A stretch of DNA of 64,000 nucleotides, taken from the NCBI RefSeq assembly GCF_019468465.1, contig NZ_CP080519.1:10099001-10163000 (forward strand). The letters run 5' to 3'. Source of the stretch: Amycolatopsis sp. DSM 110486. Lineage in GTDB: Bacteria > Actinomycetota > Actinomycetes > Mycobacteriales > Pseudonocardiaceae. The notes under the pieces were generated by a model. It had not been told where the DNA came from, made no database searches, and saw only the letters and a list, made by a program, of their open reading frames with translations. Below are positions 46,509 through 55,629 of the stretch, piece by piece (within the stretch, counting starts at the first letter, position 1; each line of letters starts with the position of its first letter). Made by a program: the position numbers and the translations under genes.

Positions 46509-47822
46509 TTAAGCGGACCGCACCCACTGGGGTCGGCACCCCGCAGGAGCGCGATCGTCTTCCTCCTCTCGTCCGTCTCGAACTGGACCACGGGCGCCAT
46601 CGTCAACGTCGACGACGGGGATCCCCGCCAGGACGGCGAACTGTGGTGGCGGGCCGCCCGGCCGGGGCTTGCTTCCTCGTGACGGCGGAGCCGCGAGTGG
46701 GAGCACCTCCCCCACGTCCACTGTGGAATATCCGGAGCCGGGCAGCGTTGCGGCCTTCAAGCCACCCGTCCAGCTGCGCCCCCTTCCGCACGGCAGCGCG
46801 GTCGGGCTCATGTGCCTCCTGCTCCTGCCGCTGGACTCCCGCTGCCGCGGCGGTAACGGGAATGTCCAGCCCCACCACGAAGACTCCCGGTCACACCCAC
46901 CGGCCCCATCGGCACCGCGCGAGCAGGATCGAGTGCCCCTGTTCCCGCGACCGTGCCAGCTCCCCGCTCCGCCGACGAGGACGACGTGGCCGCTGCTCCA
47001 GCGTGGCATCACGATTTGCGCGACTTGGTCGTAGTACACCTCGTCGTCCGGCGGGCAAGCGGCGAGCACCCGCGGCGCGATCCAGCCGAGCCCCCGATAC
47101 TCGCGCCGGAGCGCGGCGGCGCGGTCAGCGGGCAGCGTCGGATCCGGGGTGCGGTGGACCGCGAAGACGGCGACCCGGCCGTCACGGAGCCCGTAGCAGC
47201 CGAGTTGCGCGCCCGTGCTGTCGGAGAGGCAGAACCGGTCACGAACCAGCGGTTGCACCTTCGGGTCCTCGAACGTGAACGCCGCGGTGTGGAAGTCGAG
47301 GTACTTGAAATAGCCGTGCTCGGGACCGAACACCAGCCCGCGGACAGTCGAGTGCACCCCATCGGCGCCGACAAGCAAGTCGGCCTCGTAATCGGTTCCC
47401 TCGGCCATGCCCACCCGGACGCCGCTCTCGCGGTCGGAGACGGCGGTGACCTCCGCGCCGAACCTGAGTTCGACGTCGCCGGGCAGGCTTTCCCGCAGCG
47501 CCAGCTCGAGATCCGGCCGCATGATGCTCAGCAGCCGCCCGCCGACCGGCTTGGCGAACGCGTCGTGCCGGATCACGGCACGCTGCCGGCCGGTTTCGTC
47601 GTAGTAGCCGGCCTCGTCGACCGCGTAACCGAGCTCGCGCAGCCGCGGGAGGATGCCCATCGCCTCCGCGGCGTCGTATTCGGGGCCCATGAAGTCGATC
47701 ATGTAGCCCTGGGCGCGTGGGGCCGGTGCGCGCTCGAGCATCACGACTTCCCAACCGTGCCGCGAAAGGCACTGTGCGGCGGCCAGGCCGGCGATCCCCG
47801 CACCACACACCACGGCCTTCAT
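46509..47822 (-). CDS. FAD-dependent monooxygenase (PHBH/TetX-like), degraded C-terminus
   Basis: From ATG 47822 the protein starts MKAVVCGAGIAGLAAAQCLS (FAD dinucleotide fold). It has the mid motif LLVGADGVHSTVRGLVF near residue 155 and the start of the second FAD motif GHVVLVGGAGSW near 285, where relatives read GDA. Beyond that the frame gives low-complexity Arg/Gly/Ser sequence to 46509, so a frameshift or deletion has probably removed the native last about 90 residues. The ATG overlaps the deazaflavin-reductase stop (ATGA), suggesting a joint pathway. Confidence 0.75.
   Translation of the reverse strand: MKAVVCGAGIAGLAAAQCLSRHGWEVVMLERAPAPRAQGYMIDFMGPEYDAAEAMGILPRLRELGYAVDEAGYYDETGRQRAVIRHDAFAKPVGGRLLSIMRPDLELALRESLPGDVELRFGAEVTAVSDRESGVRVGMAEGTDYEADLLVGADGVHSTVRGLVFGPEHGYFKYLDFHTAAFTFEDPKVQPLVRDRFCLSDSTGAQLGCYGLRDGRVAVFAVHRTPDPTLPADRAAALRREYRGLGWIAPRVLAACPPDDEVYYDQVAQIVMPRWSSGHVVLVGGAGSWHGRGNRGTRSCSRGADGAGGCDRESSWWGWTFPLPPRQRESSGRSRRHMSPTALPCGRGRSWTGGLKAATLPGSGYSTVDVGEVLPLAAPPSRGSKPRPGGPPPQFAVLAGIPVVDVDDGARGPVRDGREEEDDRAPAGCRPQWVRSA
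46527..46650 (+). pseudogene. Short-chain dehydrogenase C-terminal fragment
   Basis: A plus-strand frame reads SAIVFLLSSVSNWTTGAIVN then VDDGDPRQDGE. This resembles the FLxSDxSSWTTGAIxxVDGG tail of SDR enzymes. Nothing else of the gene remains. It lies antisense under the degraded end of the monooxygenase gene. Confidence 0.45.
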
Positions 47823-48325
47823 GATCCCGCTCCGTCGAGGCGCAGCTCGACCATCGGCAGGTCGGTGTCCCGCTCGCTGATCGTCGTGCCGAGAGTGTTC
47901 TCGAGGATCGTCTTGAAGCGGCGCCAGGCTCGCCGGTGCTCGCTCACGTAGACCGCGAGCACGGCGTCCGCCTCCGCGGTGGGCAGCCTCCGCGCAGTCG
48001 CCGGCGACAGGCCCCGCGCTCCGCTGGCGACCCGAACCCGAGGCTCGGCGACGACATTGCGGTACCACTGCGCCCGGTCGCCGAAGCCGGACGCCACCAC
48101 GTACGTGTCCGGGGCTGGGTGTCCGACGACTTCCAACACGACCGTGCGCCGCGCACCGGTCTTGCGGCCGACGTGCTCGAGCAGGAGCAACCGGGAACCG
48201 AGGAGGAACCCGAGCCGGGCGCGGTAGAGCCAGATGGGGGCACGCATGAGCCGCCGGTTGCGCAGCAGCCGGGCGCCCGTGCGTCCGATCATGCCTGAGG
48301 CGAAAGGTGATGGGGCATCGGTCAT
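47819..48325 (-). CDS. Deazaflavin (F420)-dependent nitroreductase-family protein (DDN type)
   Basis: A 168-residue split-barrel protein with RLLLLEHVGRKTGARRTVVL, YVVASGFGDRAQWYRNVVAE and VRVASGARG, the signature of Ddn-like F420H2-dependent reductases. It acts in the cytosol or at the membrane face; the substrate is unknown. It lies between a TetR regulator and the FAD monooxygenase and is coupled to the latter. Confidence 0.88.
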   Translation of the reverse strand: MTDAPSPFASGMIGRTGARLLRNRRLMRAPIWLYRARLGFLLGSRLLLLEHVGRKTGARRTVVLEVVGHPAPDTYVVASGFGDRAQWYRNVVAEPRVRVASGARGLSPATARRLPTAEADAVLAVYVSEHRRAWRRFKTILENTLGTTISERDTDLPMVELRLDGAGS

Positions 48326-48361
48326 CTGCCGACCTCGATTCGTTGTCGGAGGAAGGGTTTG

Positions 48362-48991
48362 TCAGCCCGGCCCGGCCGCGGGGTCGCCAAGGCCGTCGCG
48401 GTAGACCGCGAACACCTCGGTGCCCCAGCGGCGCATCCCCTCGGCCGACAGCGGGTCGACGCCGAGCACATCGCGCAGTCGGTCGCGCAGGATCAGCACG
48501 GCGAGGTCGTTGACAAGCAGGAACGCCGCACGCACCTCGGGATCGGCACCCGCATTCGCCAGGCCGGCCCGCGCCATGGCCGTGAGCACGTCGCGGCTCA
48601 GCGCGTGGAGCTTGCCGAACAACGCGGACGCCGCCGGCCCACCGGCGAGCAGCAGCCGACCGAGGTATCCGGGGATGGCCGAGTCGGCCGGAAGGTTGCC
48701 GGCCACCGCCTCGACGAGGCTGGGCACTGCCTCCGGGTCGAACGGGTGGTCGCCGCTCGGGGCGGCGGCCTCGGCGAGCGCAGCCGCGAAGACTCGCGCC
48801 ACGTGCTCGTCGACCGCGGCACGCAGCCCGTTCTTGGACCCATAGTGCCGGATCACCAGCGCCGGCGAGACGCCCGACGCCGACGCCACCTCACGGACCG
48901 TCACCGCGTCCGGATCGCGCTCGCCGAACAGCCGCAGCGCCTCGTCGCGGATCCTCGCCTTCGCCGTCCGGTCGTCCGGAAGTGAACCCAT
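48362..48991 (-). CDS. TetR-family transcriptional regulator
   Basis: A 209-residue protein whose N-terminal HTH reads IRDEALRLFGERDPDAVTVR, EVASASGVSPALVIRHYGSK, followed by an all-helical ligand domain. The start MGSLPDD at 48991 is preferred over an ATG at 49000 because an operator-like palindrome overlaps the longer form. It probably represses the three-gene unit TetR-DDN-FAD monooxygenase, since the genes are adjacent and codirectional. Confidence 0.88.
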   Translation of the reverse strand: MGSLPDDRTAKARIRDEALRLFGERDPDAVTVREVASASGVSPALVIRHYGSKNGLRAAVDEHVARVFAAALAEAAAPSGDHPFDPEAVPSLVEAVAGNLPADSAIPGYLGRLLLAGGPAASALFGKLHALSRDVLTAMARAGLANAGADPEVRAAFLLVNDLAVLILRDRLRDVLGVDPLSAEGMRRWGTEVFAVYRDGLGDPAAGPG

Positions 48992-49007
48992 GTTTATCAT
49001 TGTAAAC
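48992..49007 (-). promoter_or_regulatory. Probable TetR operator
   Basis: GTTTATCATTGTAAAC has GTTTA/TAAAC arms around a 6-bp spacer and sits directly before the TetR start codon, where autoregulatory sites occur. It is AT-rich against a GC-rich background. Confidence 0.55.
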
Positions 49008-49146
49008 CGATGTTCACCGTGGTGGTCACGAGGATGATGCCGAAGGAATCCGGCAGGCGACGTCGCACCGTCTGCGGGTCAAGTCGACGCGTCAGCGCTG
49101 CCCCCCAGCTATCCCCACAACGTGACCCTCGAGCGGGCGGCAGCGT

Positions 49147-49350
49147 CATCATGGCCCGCGCCGAACCGGGTGGCTGCAAACACGTCACGGCGGCCGCCGG
49201 CGAACAGACCGCGCAACAGGTGGTCGTGCTGATCACCGTTACGACCGCGCCTTCCGGGCAGCGGTGCCCGCCGTACGTGCGCGAACTGTCGCTGCCGGTG
49301 CCGCTGACAGAACCGCGCGGCCCGAAACTAATACTGCGTCCTGGTTCAGG
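49147..49350 (+). pseudogene. Truncated paralogue of the downstream lipoprotein
   Basis: The frame reads ARAEPGGCKHVTAAAGEQTA then QQVVVLITVTTAPSGQRCPP and LSLPVPLTEPRGPKLIL. It parallels RAIEGGCQHALAEVTEQTAQ, HVVVDLSQTKVPPGQLC and LPVTLAAPLGDRTVVL of the intact gene at 49393. The N-terminal signal and linker are missing here, so this is a 5'-truncated tandem duplicate. Confidence 0.65.
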
Positions 49351-49392
49351 ATGTCGTGCAACGCGGTACGGCGCGCATTCCGTCGTAGAGGC

Positions 49393-49896
49393 ATGCGGTA
49401 CTTGACGAAGCTGGTCGGCGCAGTCTCGGCCCTCGTCACGGTGATGGCCTGTGGCGGCCCGACGACCCAAACCCCACCTGGCTCGGGCGGCGTCTCTGGA
49501 GCGCCGAGCGGCACCATCTCGACCTCGCCGCCCTCGGCGTCTTCGCCATCAGCCAGCCCGCCTGGCGATTCGCGGTACGACGTACCTGCGGACAGCACGC
49601 CAGTGCCGGCGGGGCAGGTCGACGCGGCCGCTCTGCCACCCAGGTTCCCAGCCGAGGCGTACATCACCAACGGAGGCACCGTCCTCTACGTCCGCGCGAT
49701 AGAGGGCGGTTGCCAGCACGCCCTCGCGGAGGTGACAGAGCAGACCGCACAGCACGTGGTCGTGGACCTCAGCCAGACCAAGGTCCCACCCGGCCAACTC
49801 TGCACGAAGGATCTGCGCTACCCGTACCTCCCCGTGACGCTCGCCGCACCGCTTGGCGATCGCACCGTGGTACTGACTCAGTCGCCACCCCGGTGA
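49393..49896 (+). CDS. Putative lipoprotein of unknown function
   Basis: A 167-residue product. It has a signal peptide MRYLTKLVGAVSALVTVMAC with a lipobox ending at the Cys, a Ser/Pro/Thr-rich linker (about residues 22-60), then a small domain with two Cys (EGGCQHALAEV, GQLCTKDLRYPYLPV) that may form a disulfide. It would be anchored on the outer face of the membrane. No named family was recognised. A truncated copy precedes it. Confidence 0.75.
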   Translation: MRYLTKLVGAVSALVTVMACGGPTTQTPPGSGGVSGAPSGTISTSPPSASSPSASPPGDSRYDVPADSTPVPAGQVDAAALPPRFPAEAYITNGGTVLYVRAIEGGCQHALAEVTEQTAQHVVVDLSQTKVPPGQLCTKDLRYPYLPVTLAAPLGDRTVVLTQSPPR

Positions 49897-50000
49897 CCAG
49901 GTCCACGGCCGCTGAGCGACACCGCCTGAGCGGAATCAGCGGCGAAACAGTGAGCTGACGATGGCCTTGCGACCGCCGTGAGTTGAGGCGCGCAGGAAGA

Positions 50001-50252
50001 TTATTTCTTTGCCGCCGTAGGTGTGTGGTACGGGGAGCCGCACTGGACGCCGGTGACCGTAACCACGCCGACCATCATCGCGGCACGGAAGCCTTGTTCG
50101 GTGACGACGTCGAGGACGCGCTCGTCGAACTGGTGCACCCGAACCATGAGGCCCGCAGGTGTGCTCACCGTCGTGGCCGAAGAGGCGGCGATGAAGCCAT
50201 CAGCGGCAAAGAGGTTGGCCTGGTAACGAAAAGCAGCGCCGGCACTCCGCAA
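50001..50252 (-). CDS. Hypothetical small protein, possibly a fragment
   Basis: An 83-codon frame (LMVRVHQFDERVLDVVTEQG, FRAAMMVGVVTVTGVQCGS). It lacks a clear ribosome site, and I recognise no family. It lies in the 399-bp stretch between the lipoprotein gene and the small membrane ORF; the remainder of that stretch shows nothing. Confidence 0.25.
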   Translation of the reverse strand: MRSAGAAFRYQANLFAADGFIAASSATTVSTPAGLMVRVHQFDERVLDVVTEQGFRAAMMVGVVTVTGVQCGSPYHTPTAAKK

Positions 50253-50295
50253 CAGGGGCCAGTTTGGCGTGGACGTGTGCGGTGCCCGGTGTTTC

Positions 50296-50409
50296 CTACG
50301 CGCGGATTTGCCGGGTCAGCGGTCTTGGTGGTGGTTGGAGAAGCGCAGGACGAGGACCACCAGAACGAACACCACGATCACCACCACCGCGACGAAAAGT
50401 TTGTTCATG
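50296..50409 (-). CDS. Small single-pass membrane protein (37 aa)
   Basis: The ATG at 50409 with GGAG 5 nt upstream encodes MNKLFVAVVVIVVFVLVVLV followed by a basic, proline-rich tail to a TAG at 50296. It is one long hydrophobic helix. It starts 27 bp after the antiporter stop and is codirectional, so it may be an accessory subunit or regulator of that transporter. It is too short for family assignment. Confidence 0.5.
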   Translation of the reverse strand, partial: HEQTFRRGGGDRGVRSGGPRPALLQPPPRPLTRQIRA

Positions 50410-50436
50410 CGAGCTCCATTCGCTCGGTGTGTGTCT

Positions 50437-51729
50437 TCAGGAAAGCACGAAATAGCGCAGCCAGAGGTAGGGTGCCGCGACGATAACGGTGATCACGGTG
50501 ATGATCGCGCCCTTCTTGGTGAACTCCCAGAAGGAGATCGGTGAGCCGGAGCGGGCGGCGATGCCGAGCATGACGACGTTGGCGCTGGCGCCCACCGCGG
50601 TCATGTTGCCACCGAAATCGGCACCAAGCGCCAGCGACCACCACAGCGCCTGAGAATGCGCCGGGTCAGGGATGTCCTGCGCAAGAGCCAGCACGAGCGG
50701 ACTCATCGTGGCCACGTACGGGATGTTGTCGATCACGCCGGACAGCAGTGCGGAAACACCCAGAATCAGGAACACGGCGAGCAGCGCGTTGCCGCCGGTG
50801 GCCTCGGCCGCGAGGTGCGCCAGGTTGTCGATCACACCGGTCTTGACCAGCGCGCCGATCATGATGAACAACCCGGCGAAGAACAACAGCGTCTCCCACT
50901 CGACCCCGGCGAGATACTGCTTCGGCTGCGTGCCCGAGACGAGAACGAGCACCCCGGCACCGAGCAGTGCGACGACCGACGGGTCGAGGTGGATCACCGA
51001 GTGCAGCACGAACCCGGCGAATACGAACAGGAGCACAACGCCGGATTTGAGCAGCAGTTTCGGCCGTTGGATCGCTTCGCGTTCGTTGAGTGCCATCACG
51101 TCGGCGACCCGGGCCGGGTCGGCCGAGAAGGAACCGCGAAACAGCCACGGCAGCACCAGGACGAGCACCACGAGCTCGAGGGCGACGATGGGCGCGAGGT
51201 TGACCAGGAAGTCGTTGAAGGTCAGGCCGGAGCGGCTGCCGATGATGATGTTGGGCGGATCGCCGATAAGGGTCGCCGTCCCGCCGATGTTGGACGCGAC
51301 GACCTCGGCGATGAGGAACGGTGTCGGCCTGATGCCGAGCCGGTCGCACACCAGCAGGGTCACCGGGGCGATCAGCAGCACGGTCGTGACGTTGTCGAGG
51401 AACGCCGAGGCGACCGCGGTGATGAGCACGAGCAGGATCATGATCCGCAGCGGTGAACCCTTGGCGCGCTTCGCGGCCCAGATGGCGACGAACTCGAACA
51501 CCCCGGTACGGCGCAGGATGCCGACGATGATCATCATGCCGAGCAGGAGGAAGATGACGTTCCAGTCGACGCCGGTGTCCTCGGAGAAGAACGCATCGGC
51601 CGATCCGCTGACCCCGGTCGCGAGCACGACACCGGCTCCGGCGAGTGCCGCGGCCATCTTCGGGATCTTCTCGGTGGCGATGAACAAGTAGGCGATGACG
51701 AACACGGTGACCGCGATGACGGTGCTCAT
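50437..51729 (-). CDS. ArsB/NhaD-type ion transporter
   Basis: A 430-residue protein with about 11 hydrophobic segments. Family motifs include [17 protein letters not shown], the repeat-related [16 protein letters not shown], and [17 protein letters not shown]. The two inverted repeats each carry a DN pair, as in the IT superfamily (arsenite/Na+/H+ or dicarboxylate transporters). The substrate is not set by sequence; NhaD-like Na+/H+ exchange is plausible beside the CPA1 antiporter. The ATG at 51729 follows a GAGGC-type site. A CBS protein gene precedes it by 16 bp. Confidence 0.88.
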   Translation of the reverse strand: MSTVIAVTVFVIAYLFIATEKIPKMAAALAGAGVVLATGVSGSADAFFSEDTGVDWNVIFLLLGMMIIVGILRRTGVFEFVAIWAAKRAKGSPLRIMILLVLITAVASAFLDNVTTVLLIAPVTLLVCDRLGIRPTPFLIAEVVASNIGGTATLIGDPPNIIIGSRSGLTFNDFLVNLAPIVALELVVLVLVLPWLFRGSFSADPARVADVMALNEREAIQRPKLLLKSGVVLLFVFAGFVLHSVIHLDPSVVALLGAGVLVLVSGTQPKQYLAGVEWETLLFFAGLFIMIGALVKTGVIDNLAHLAAEATGGNALLAVFLILGVSALLSGVIDNIPYVATMSPLVLALAQDIPDPAHSQALWWSLALGADFGGNMTAVGASANVVMLGIAARSGSPISFWEFTKKGAIITVITVIVAAPYLWLRYFVLS

Positions 51730-51745
51730 CGCGGCACCGCCTGGG

Positions 51746-52186
51746 TCAGCGCAGCGCGAGCTCCAGCAGGCGCGAGGCGGAAACAACGCCGAGCAGCGTC
51801 CGGCCGTCCATGACGGCGACGAGCGGGCAGCGTAGCCGTGCCATCATCGCGGCGACCTCCACCACGGTGTCGTCCGCGTTCGCGCGCGGCAGCTCCGTGG
51901 GCTCGGCCGGCAGCAGTTCGCGGACGGTGCGGCCGCCGAGCCTGTCTGCCACCCGATCGGCCATCGACTCGTTCAGCACCCCGGCCAGGGCCGGGTCGTC
52001 CACCACGTACCGGGGCACCAGGAACTGCACTACCTGTGAGGCCGGCAGCACCGATTGCGGACACCCGGTCGAGTCGGTCACCACCAGGCCGGGCAGCCGC
52101 TGCTGAGCGAGCAGCCGCGCCGCGGCCAGCGCATCGGAGTCCAGGTCGACGACCGGGTACTCCTCGGCCATCTCGGCAGCATGCAT
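51746..52186 (-). CDS. CBS-domain-pair protein
   Basis: A 146-residue stand-alone CBS pair ([75 protein letters not shown]). It probably senses adenine nucleotides or ionic strength and may regulate the adjacent transporter. It is codirectional with the antiporters on both sides, with 16 bp and 39 bp gaps. Confidence 0.88.
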   Translation of the reverse strand: MHAAEMAEEYPVVDLDSDALAAARLLAQQRLPGLVVTDSTGCPQSVLPASQVVQFLVPRYVVDDPALAGVLNESMADRVADRLGGRTVRELLPAEPTELPRANADDTVVEVAAMMARLRCPLVAVMDGRTLLGVVSASRLLELALR

Positions 52187-52225
52187 TCGCCCAGGTTACG
52201 ACGAACCGAGTGGTGGTGCTGGGGC

Positions 52226-53449
52226 TCACGGGCCGCTCCTGTCGTTTTCTTGACGATCACCGGCGGGGGCCCGGCCGGTGGGCAGGTTGTCCGGTGGCTC
52301 GACCCGCAGCAGCTTCGCGATCGGCACGTCGGTCGACGAGTGGAGCACGATCGACAGCGCGATCGTCACCGCGACCAGGTCGAACACGAGTTCGCTGTCG
52401 GCGATGCCCGACTGCAGCGCGAGCAGGCCGTAGACCACGGAAGCGAAGCCTTTCGGCCCGAACCACGCAGCGGTCGCTCGCTCGCGCCCGGACAGCGGGG
52501 TCCGCAGCAGCGACAGCAGCATCGCGGCGGGCCGGACGAGCAGGATCGCCAGCACGGCCAAGACCCAGCCGCCGGCGTCGAGGTGGGAGAGCCGGTCGGG
52601 GGTGATCAGCGCGCCGAATACCAGCAGAGCGGCGAATTTGGTGATCTCCGAGAGCAGGTCGCCCAGCGGCTCGAACTGCTCGGCTGCGGTCTTGTCGACG
52701 GTCGCCAGTGTCGAACCGGCGGCGAAGGCGGCCAGGTAGGGGTTCGCGTGGGTGAGGTGGCAGCCCGCATAGAGGATCACCGCGATCGCCAGCGGCCCCA
52801 GCGCTTGCAGGCGTGGTTCCGCGGTGAGGACCTTGAGCCGCCACGCCAGGCTGACCAGCAGGGGCAGGACGATCCCGAGGGCCAGGCCGAGCAACAGTTC
52901 GACGACGACCGTGCCGAGGTCGGACGAGGTGTGGGTCGCGGTGGCGAGGAAGATCAGCACGAACGGCAGCGCGAGCCCGTCGTTGAGGCCCGACTCGACG
53001 TTGAGCAACCGCCGCAGCCGCAGGGGCACGTCATCGCGCCCGACGATCGCGGCCGCGAACACCGGGTCCGTCGGGGAGAGAATCGCGCCGAGCAGCAACG
53101 ACGTCGACCAGTCCACACCGACCAGGAAGTGGGCGGGCACCGCGATACCGACCATCGTCAGGGGCATCCCGAGCCCCAGGGCCCGGCCCGACAGCCGCCA
53201 GTTCTCCCGCAAGGCCGGCAGGTTCGCGCGCTGCCCGTCGGTGAACAGGACCGTGAACAGCGCGATGTCGGCCAGCGAGGTGACGAGCGGGTCGCGTGGC
53301 GCGATGTGGATCAAGTCCAGACCGCCGCCCCCGAGCAACGCTCCCGCGAGCAGAAACAACAACGCCGTCGACAAGACCGTGCGCGCCGCGACGCCGGACA
53401 GCGACACGCTGATCAGCAACACGACACCGAAGGCGAGAACGAGCGCCAT
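52226..53449 (-). CDS. CPA1-family Na+/H+ (monovalent cation/proton) antiporter
   Basis: A 407-residue protein with about 12 hydrophobic helices. The core motifs are GAILSPTDPVFAAAIVGRDD and LNVESGLNDGLALPFVLIF (the ND motif of electroneutral CPA1 antiporters) and AAWFGPKGFASVVYGLLAL. It exchanges Na+ or K+ for protons across the membrane. The start at ATG 53449 is favoured over an upstream GTG. It heads the CPA1-CBS-NhaD operon. Confidence 0.92.
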   Translation of the reverse strand: MALVLAFGVVLLISVSLSGVAARTVLSTALLFLLAGALLGGGGLDLIHIAPRDPLVTSLADIALFTVLFTDGQRANLPALRENWRLSGRALGLGMPLTMVGIAVPAHFLVGVDWSTSLLLGAILSPTDPVFAAAIVGRDDVPLRLRRLLNVESGLNDGLALPFVLIFLATATHTSSDLGTVVVELLLGLALGIVLPLLVSLAWRLKVLTAEPRLQALGPLAIAVILYAGCHLTHANPYLAAFAAGSTLATVDKTAAEQFEPLGDLLSEITKFAALLVFGALITPDRLSHLDAGGWVLAVLAILLVRPAAMLLSLLRTPLSGRERATAAWFGPKGFASVVYGLLALQSGIADSELVFDLVAVTIALSIVLHSSTDVPIAKLLRVEPPDNLPTGRAPAGDRQENDRSGP

Positions 53450-53569
53450 GGCACTCCCCGAGGTCGACAAACCGACTCGTCACCCGGGCGGGCACGAGCA
53501 GGCCGACCAGACTTCCCGGCGCTCCGCGCGTAAAGATGCCGCAAAGACCGGCTCGGGGCAAACCGGGAA

Positions 53570-53860
53570 TCACTCCTCCTGGCGCAGCGACCACACCAGG
53601 CGTTGCGGGGAAAGCCGCTCGGACGCGACGTAGTAGACGGTCGCGCCGCGTGGAAGGGAGGTGTCTCCCGCTGGGTTCACGATCACCCGGTCGCGGTCCC
53701 GCACCGCGAGCAGCGTCGCCCCGTGGCGCCGGCGGAGTGACGCCCGGCACAGTTCGACACTCGGAGATCCCGCCGACTCCGGAACCACCGTGGAGTACGT
53801 GCTTGCGCCGCCTCCGGTCATCAGGTCCGCGCAGACGTCGGCGATGTTCAGGGGACACCA
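53570..53860 (-). pseudogene. Potassium channel/RCK C-terminal fragment
   Basis: Minus-strand residues ELCRASLRRRHGATLLAVRD, RDRVIVNPAGDTSLPRGATV and YYVASERLS match the TrkA-C (RCK C) lobe at the end of bacterial K+ channels. The membrane and TrkA-N parts are missing. The fragment ends upstream at the OpuAB remnant, so a deletion joined two opposing genes. Confidence 0.65.
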
Positions 53861-54140
53861 GCTCCTCGATCCCGCTGGCGATGCCGACGATCATGGCCGG
53901 GCCAACCAGATCACCATGCCGGCGCTGGCGATGGTCGTGATCTCCGGCATGGTCGGCGCGCCCGGCCACGGCGCCGAGGTGTATGCGGCGATGACCACCC
54001 TGAAGCTCGACCCAGGATTCGAATCCGGGCTCGGTGTCGTCGTCCTCGCCATCTACCTCGACAGGATCACGTCGTCGCAGGGCGATCGCTCGGCCGTGGA
54101 CAAGCCCGCCAGCTCGCGGGCGCCTCCCGATACGAACGCC
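53861..54140 (+). pseudogene. Glycine-betaine ABC permease (OpuAB/ProW) C-terminal fragment
   Basis: The frame reads TMPALAMVVISGMVGAPGHG, AEVYAAMTTLKLDPGFESGL and GVVVLAIYLDRITSSQG, the last helices of ProW-type permeases. The rest of the permease is absent. It is followed by a decayed binding-protein gene, in the order of a glycine-betaine uptake operon. Confidence 0.75.
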
Positions 54141-54159
54141 GTCCAGAAAGGACTGATGA

Positions 54160-54893
54160 GTGCGCACAGCCAAGTGGATTCTCGCGCCGGGCACGGCCAT
54201 CGTCTCTCTGACCGCTCTCGATCGGCTACATCAACTGGGACGAGGACATCGCGCTGAGCACCCTGTACCAGTCGGTGCTCGCGGATAAGGGTTACACCGT
54301 CAAGACCCAGCTTCTCGACGTCGGCCCCATCTACGCCGCCCACGCGCAAGGACTACTGGAACCAGTACAAGGACAAACTCGAAGACCTCGGCGTCTGGTA
54401 TGACAATGCGACTCTGAACCTCGCAGCGCCCGACTACGTCAAGGACGTCGACAGCATCGTCGACCTCAAGACGCACGCCGCGGAATTCGGCGGCAAGATC
54501 ACCGGGATCGAGGTGAGCGCCGGCGAGACCACGGCGATGCTCGCCGCGCTGGACAGCTCGATCAAGGCCCGGAAGCCCATCGTCGTGACGGTCTGGCACC
54601 CGCACTGGGCCTACTCCCACTACCACCTGAAGGACCCTCAAGATGCCATGGGCAAGGGCGAGCAGCTGCACGCCATCGGCCGCAGCAGCTTCGGAGCGGA
54701 TTTCCCCGCTCTGGGCAAGATCACGAACAACCTCACGCTCACCGACGACCAGCTCGGTTCGCTCGAGGACATGATCCAGCAGGCACCCAGGGGCCAGGAG
54801 ATGGCCGCGGCCGGGAAGTGGGCCGACCACAGTTGGTCGACCAGGCATTCGCCGGCCTCTGACGGCTCGCGCGGTCCACTCTCGTCGCGGTGA
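54160..54893 (+). pseudogene. Glycine-betaine-binding protein (OpuAC/ProX) remnant
   Basis: Beginning at a GTG at 54160 with a signal-like stretch, one frame has IGYINWDEDIALSTLYQSVL and ADKGYTVKTQLLDVGPIYAA. After a loss of about 15 codons and a frame change, YWNQYKDKLEDLGVWYDNAT, YVKDVDSIVDLKTHAAEFGG and VVTVWHPHWAYSHYHLKDP follow. The aromatic box residues in the last part look conserved. It is non-functional as a whole because of two shifts. Confidence 0.75.
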
Positions 54894-55006
54894 GCGGACC
54901 CCGCCCGCGGCACGGCCGGTCGCGCCCTCCACACCGGAGAAGCACACTGCCGGAAACGCGCTGGCCTTGTCCGACCGCTTTCGACCGGATACGGCACACT
55001 GAAAGC

Positions 55007-55498
55007 ATGGCCCGTCCCACGCCCGCCGCAGCCGGTACCGACGTCGACGCGATCACGGATGCCGTGCTCACGGCGTCCCGGCTCCTGGTCGCCGTGTCGG
55101 CCCGATCCATCGCGGCAGCCGGCGACCTCATCACCTTGCCGCAGTTCCGCGTCCTGGTGATCCTGCACTCGCGCGGCGCCTTGAACCACGCCGCGCTGGC
55201 GGAACTGCTGAACGTCACACCTTCGACCACGAGCCGCATGGTCGACCGGCTCACCGCAGTCGGCATGGTCGCCCGGCAGAACAGCCCGTCGTCACGCCGG
55301 GAAATCCTCATCGAGCTCACCGACGAGGGCGCCCGGGTGGTGCGACTGGTGACCAACCGGCGCCGCCGCGAGATCGCCAAGATCGTAGCGAAGATGCCCG
55401 AACACGCCCGCCACGGCTTGGTCGATGTGCTGACCGCCTTCACCGAAGCCGGCGGCGAGCCCTCTGTCGACGCGACCGCGGACGGCATCTGGGGCTGA
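55007..55498 (+). CDS. MarR-family transcriptional regulator
   Basis: A 163-residue winged-helix regulator. ITLPQFRVLVILHSRGALNH, AALAELLNVTPSTTSRMVDR (recognition helix) and VARQNSPSSRREILIELTDE (wing) are all present. The ATG at 55007 gives the standard length. Its targets are unknown. It lies directly after the glycine-betaine remnant and before an HxlR-like gene. Confidence 0.9.
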   Translation: MARPTPAAAGTDVDAITDAVLTASRLLVAVSARSIAAAGDLITLPQFRVLVILHSRGALNHAALAELLNVTPSTTSRMVDRLTAVGMVARQNSPSSRREILIELTDEGARVVRLVTNRRRREIAKIVAKMPEHARHGLVDVLTAFTEAGGEPSVDATADGIWG

Positions 55499-55629
55499 CA
55501 GGATCGTCAGGCAAATGTCAGGTGCTGCGGACCCGCCGCGCACGAGAATGAGCCAGTGAGCGCTCCCGATCGCACCAGCCATCGACAGGATCAGCCGCAC
55601 CCGGGCCGGACGGTGCTGCGGGATCGGTG

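Noticed and set aside
46603..46878. Frame with AVRKGAQLDGWLEGRNAARL as a separate gene
   Set aside because: It has no start site or recognised family and lies in the degraded end of the monooxygenase gene.
53031..54200. 389-codon minus-strand frame across the CPA1 start
   Set aside because: Its sequence is Arg/Gly-rich and antiparallel in frame to the true antiporter; it is a shadow.
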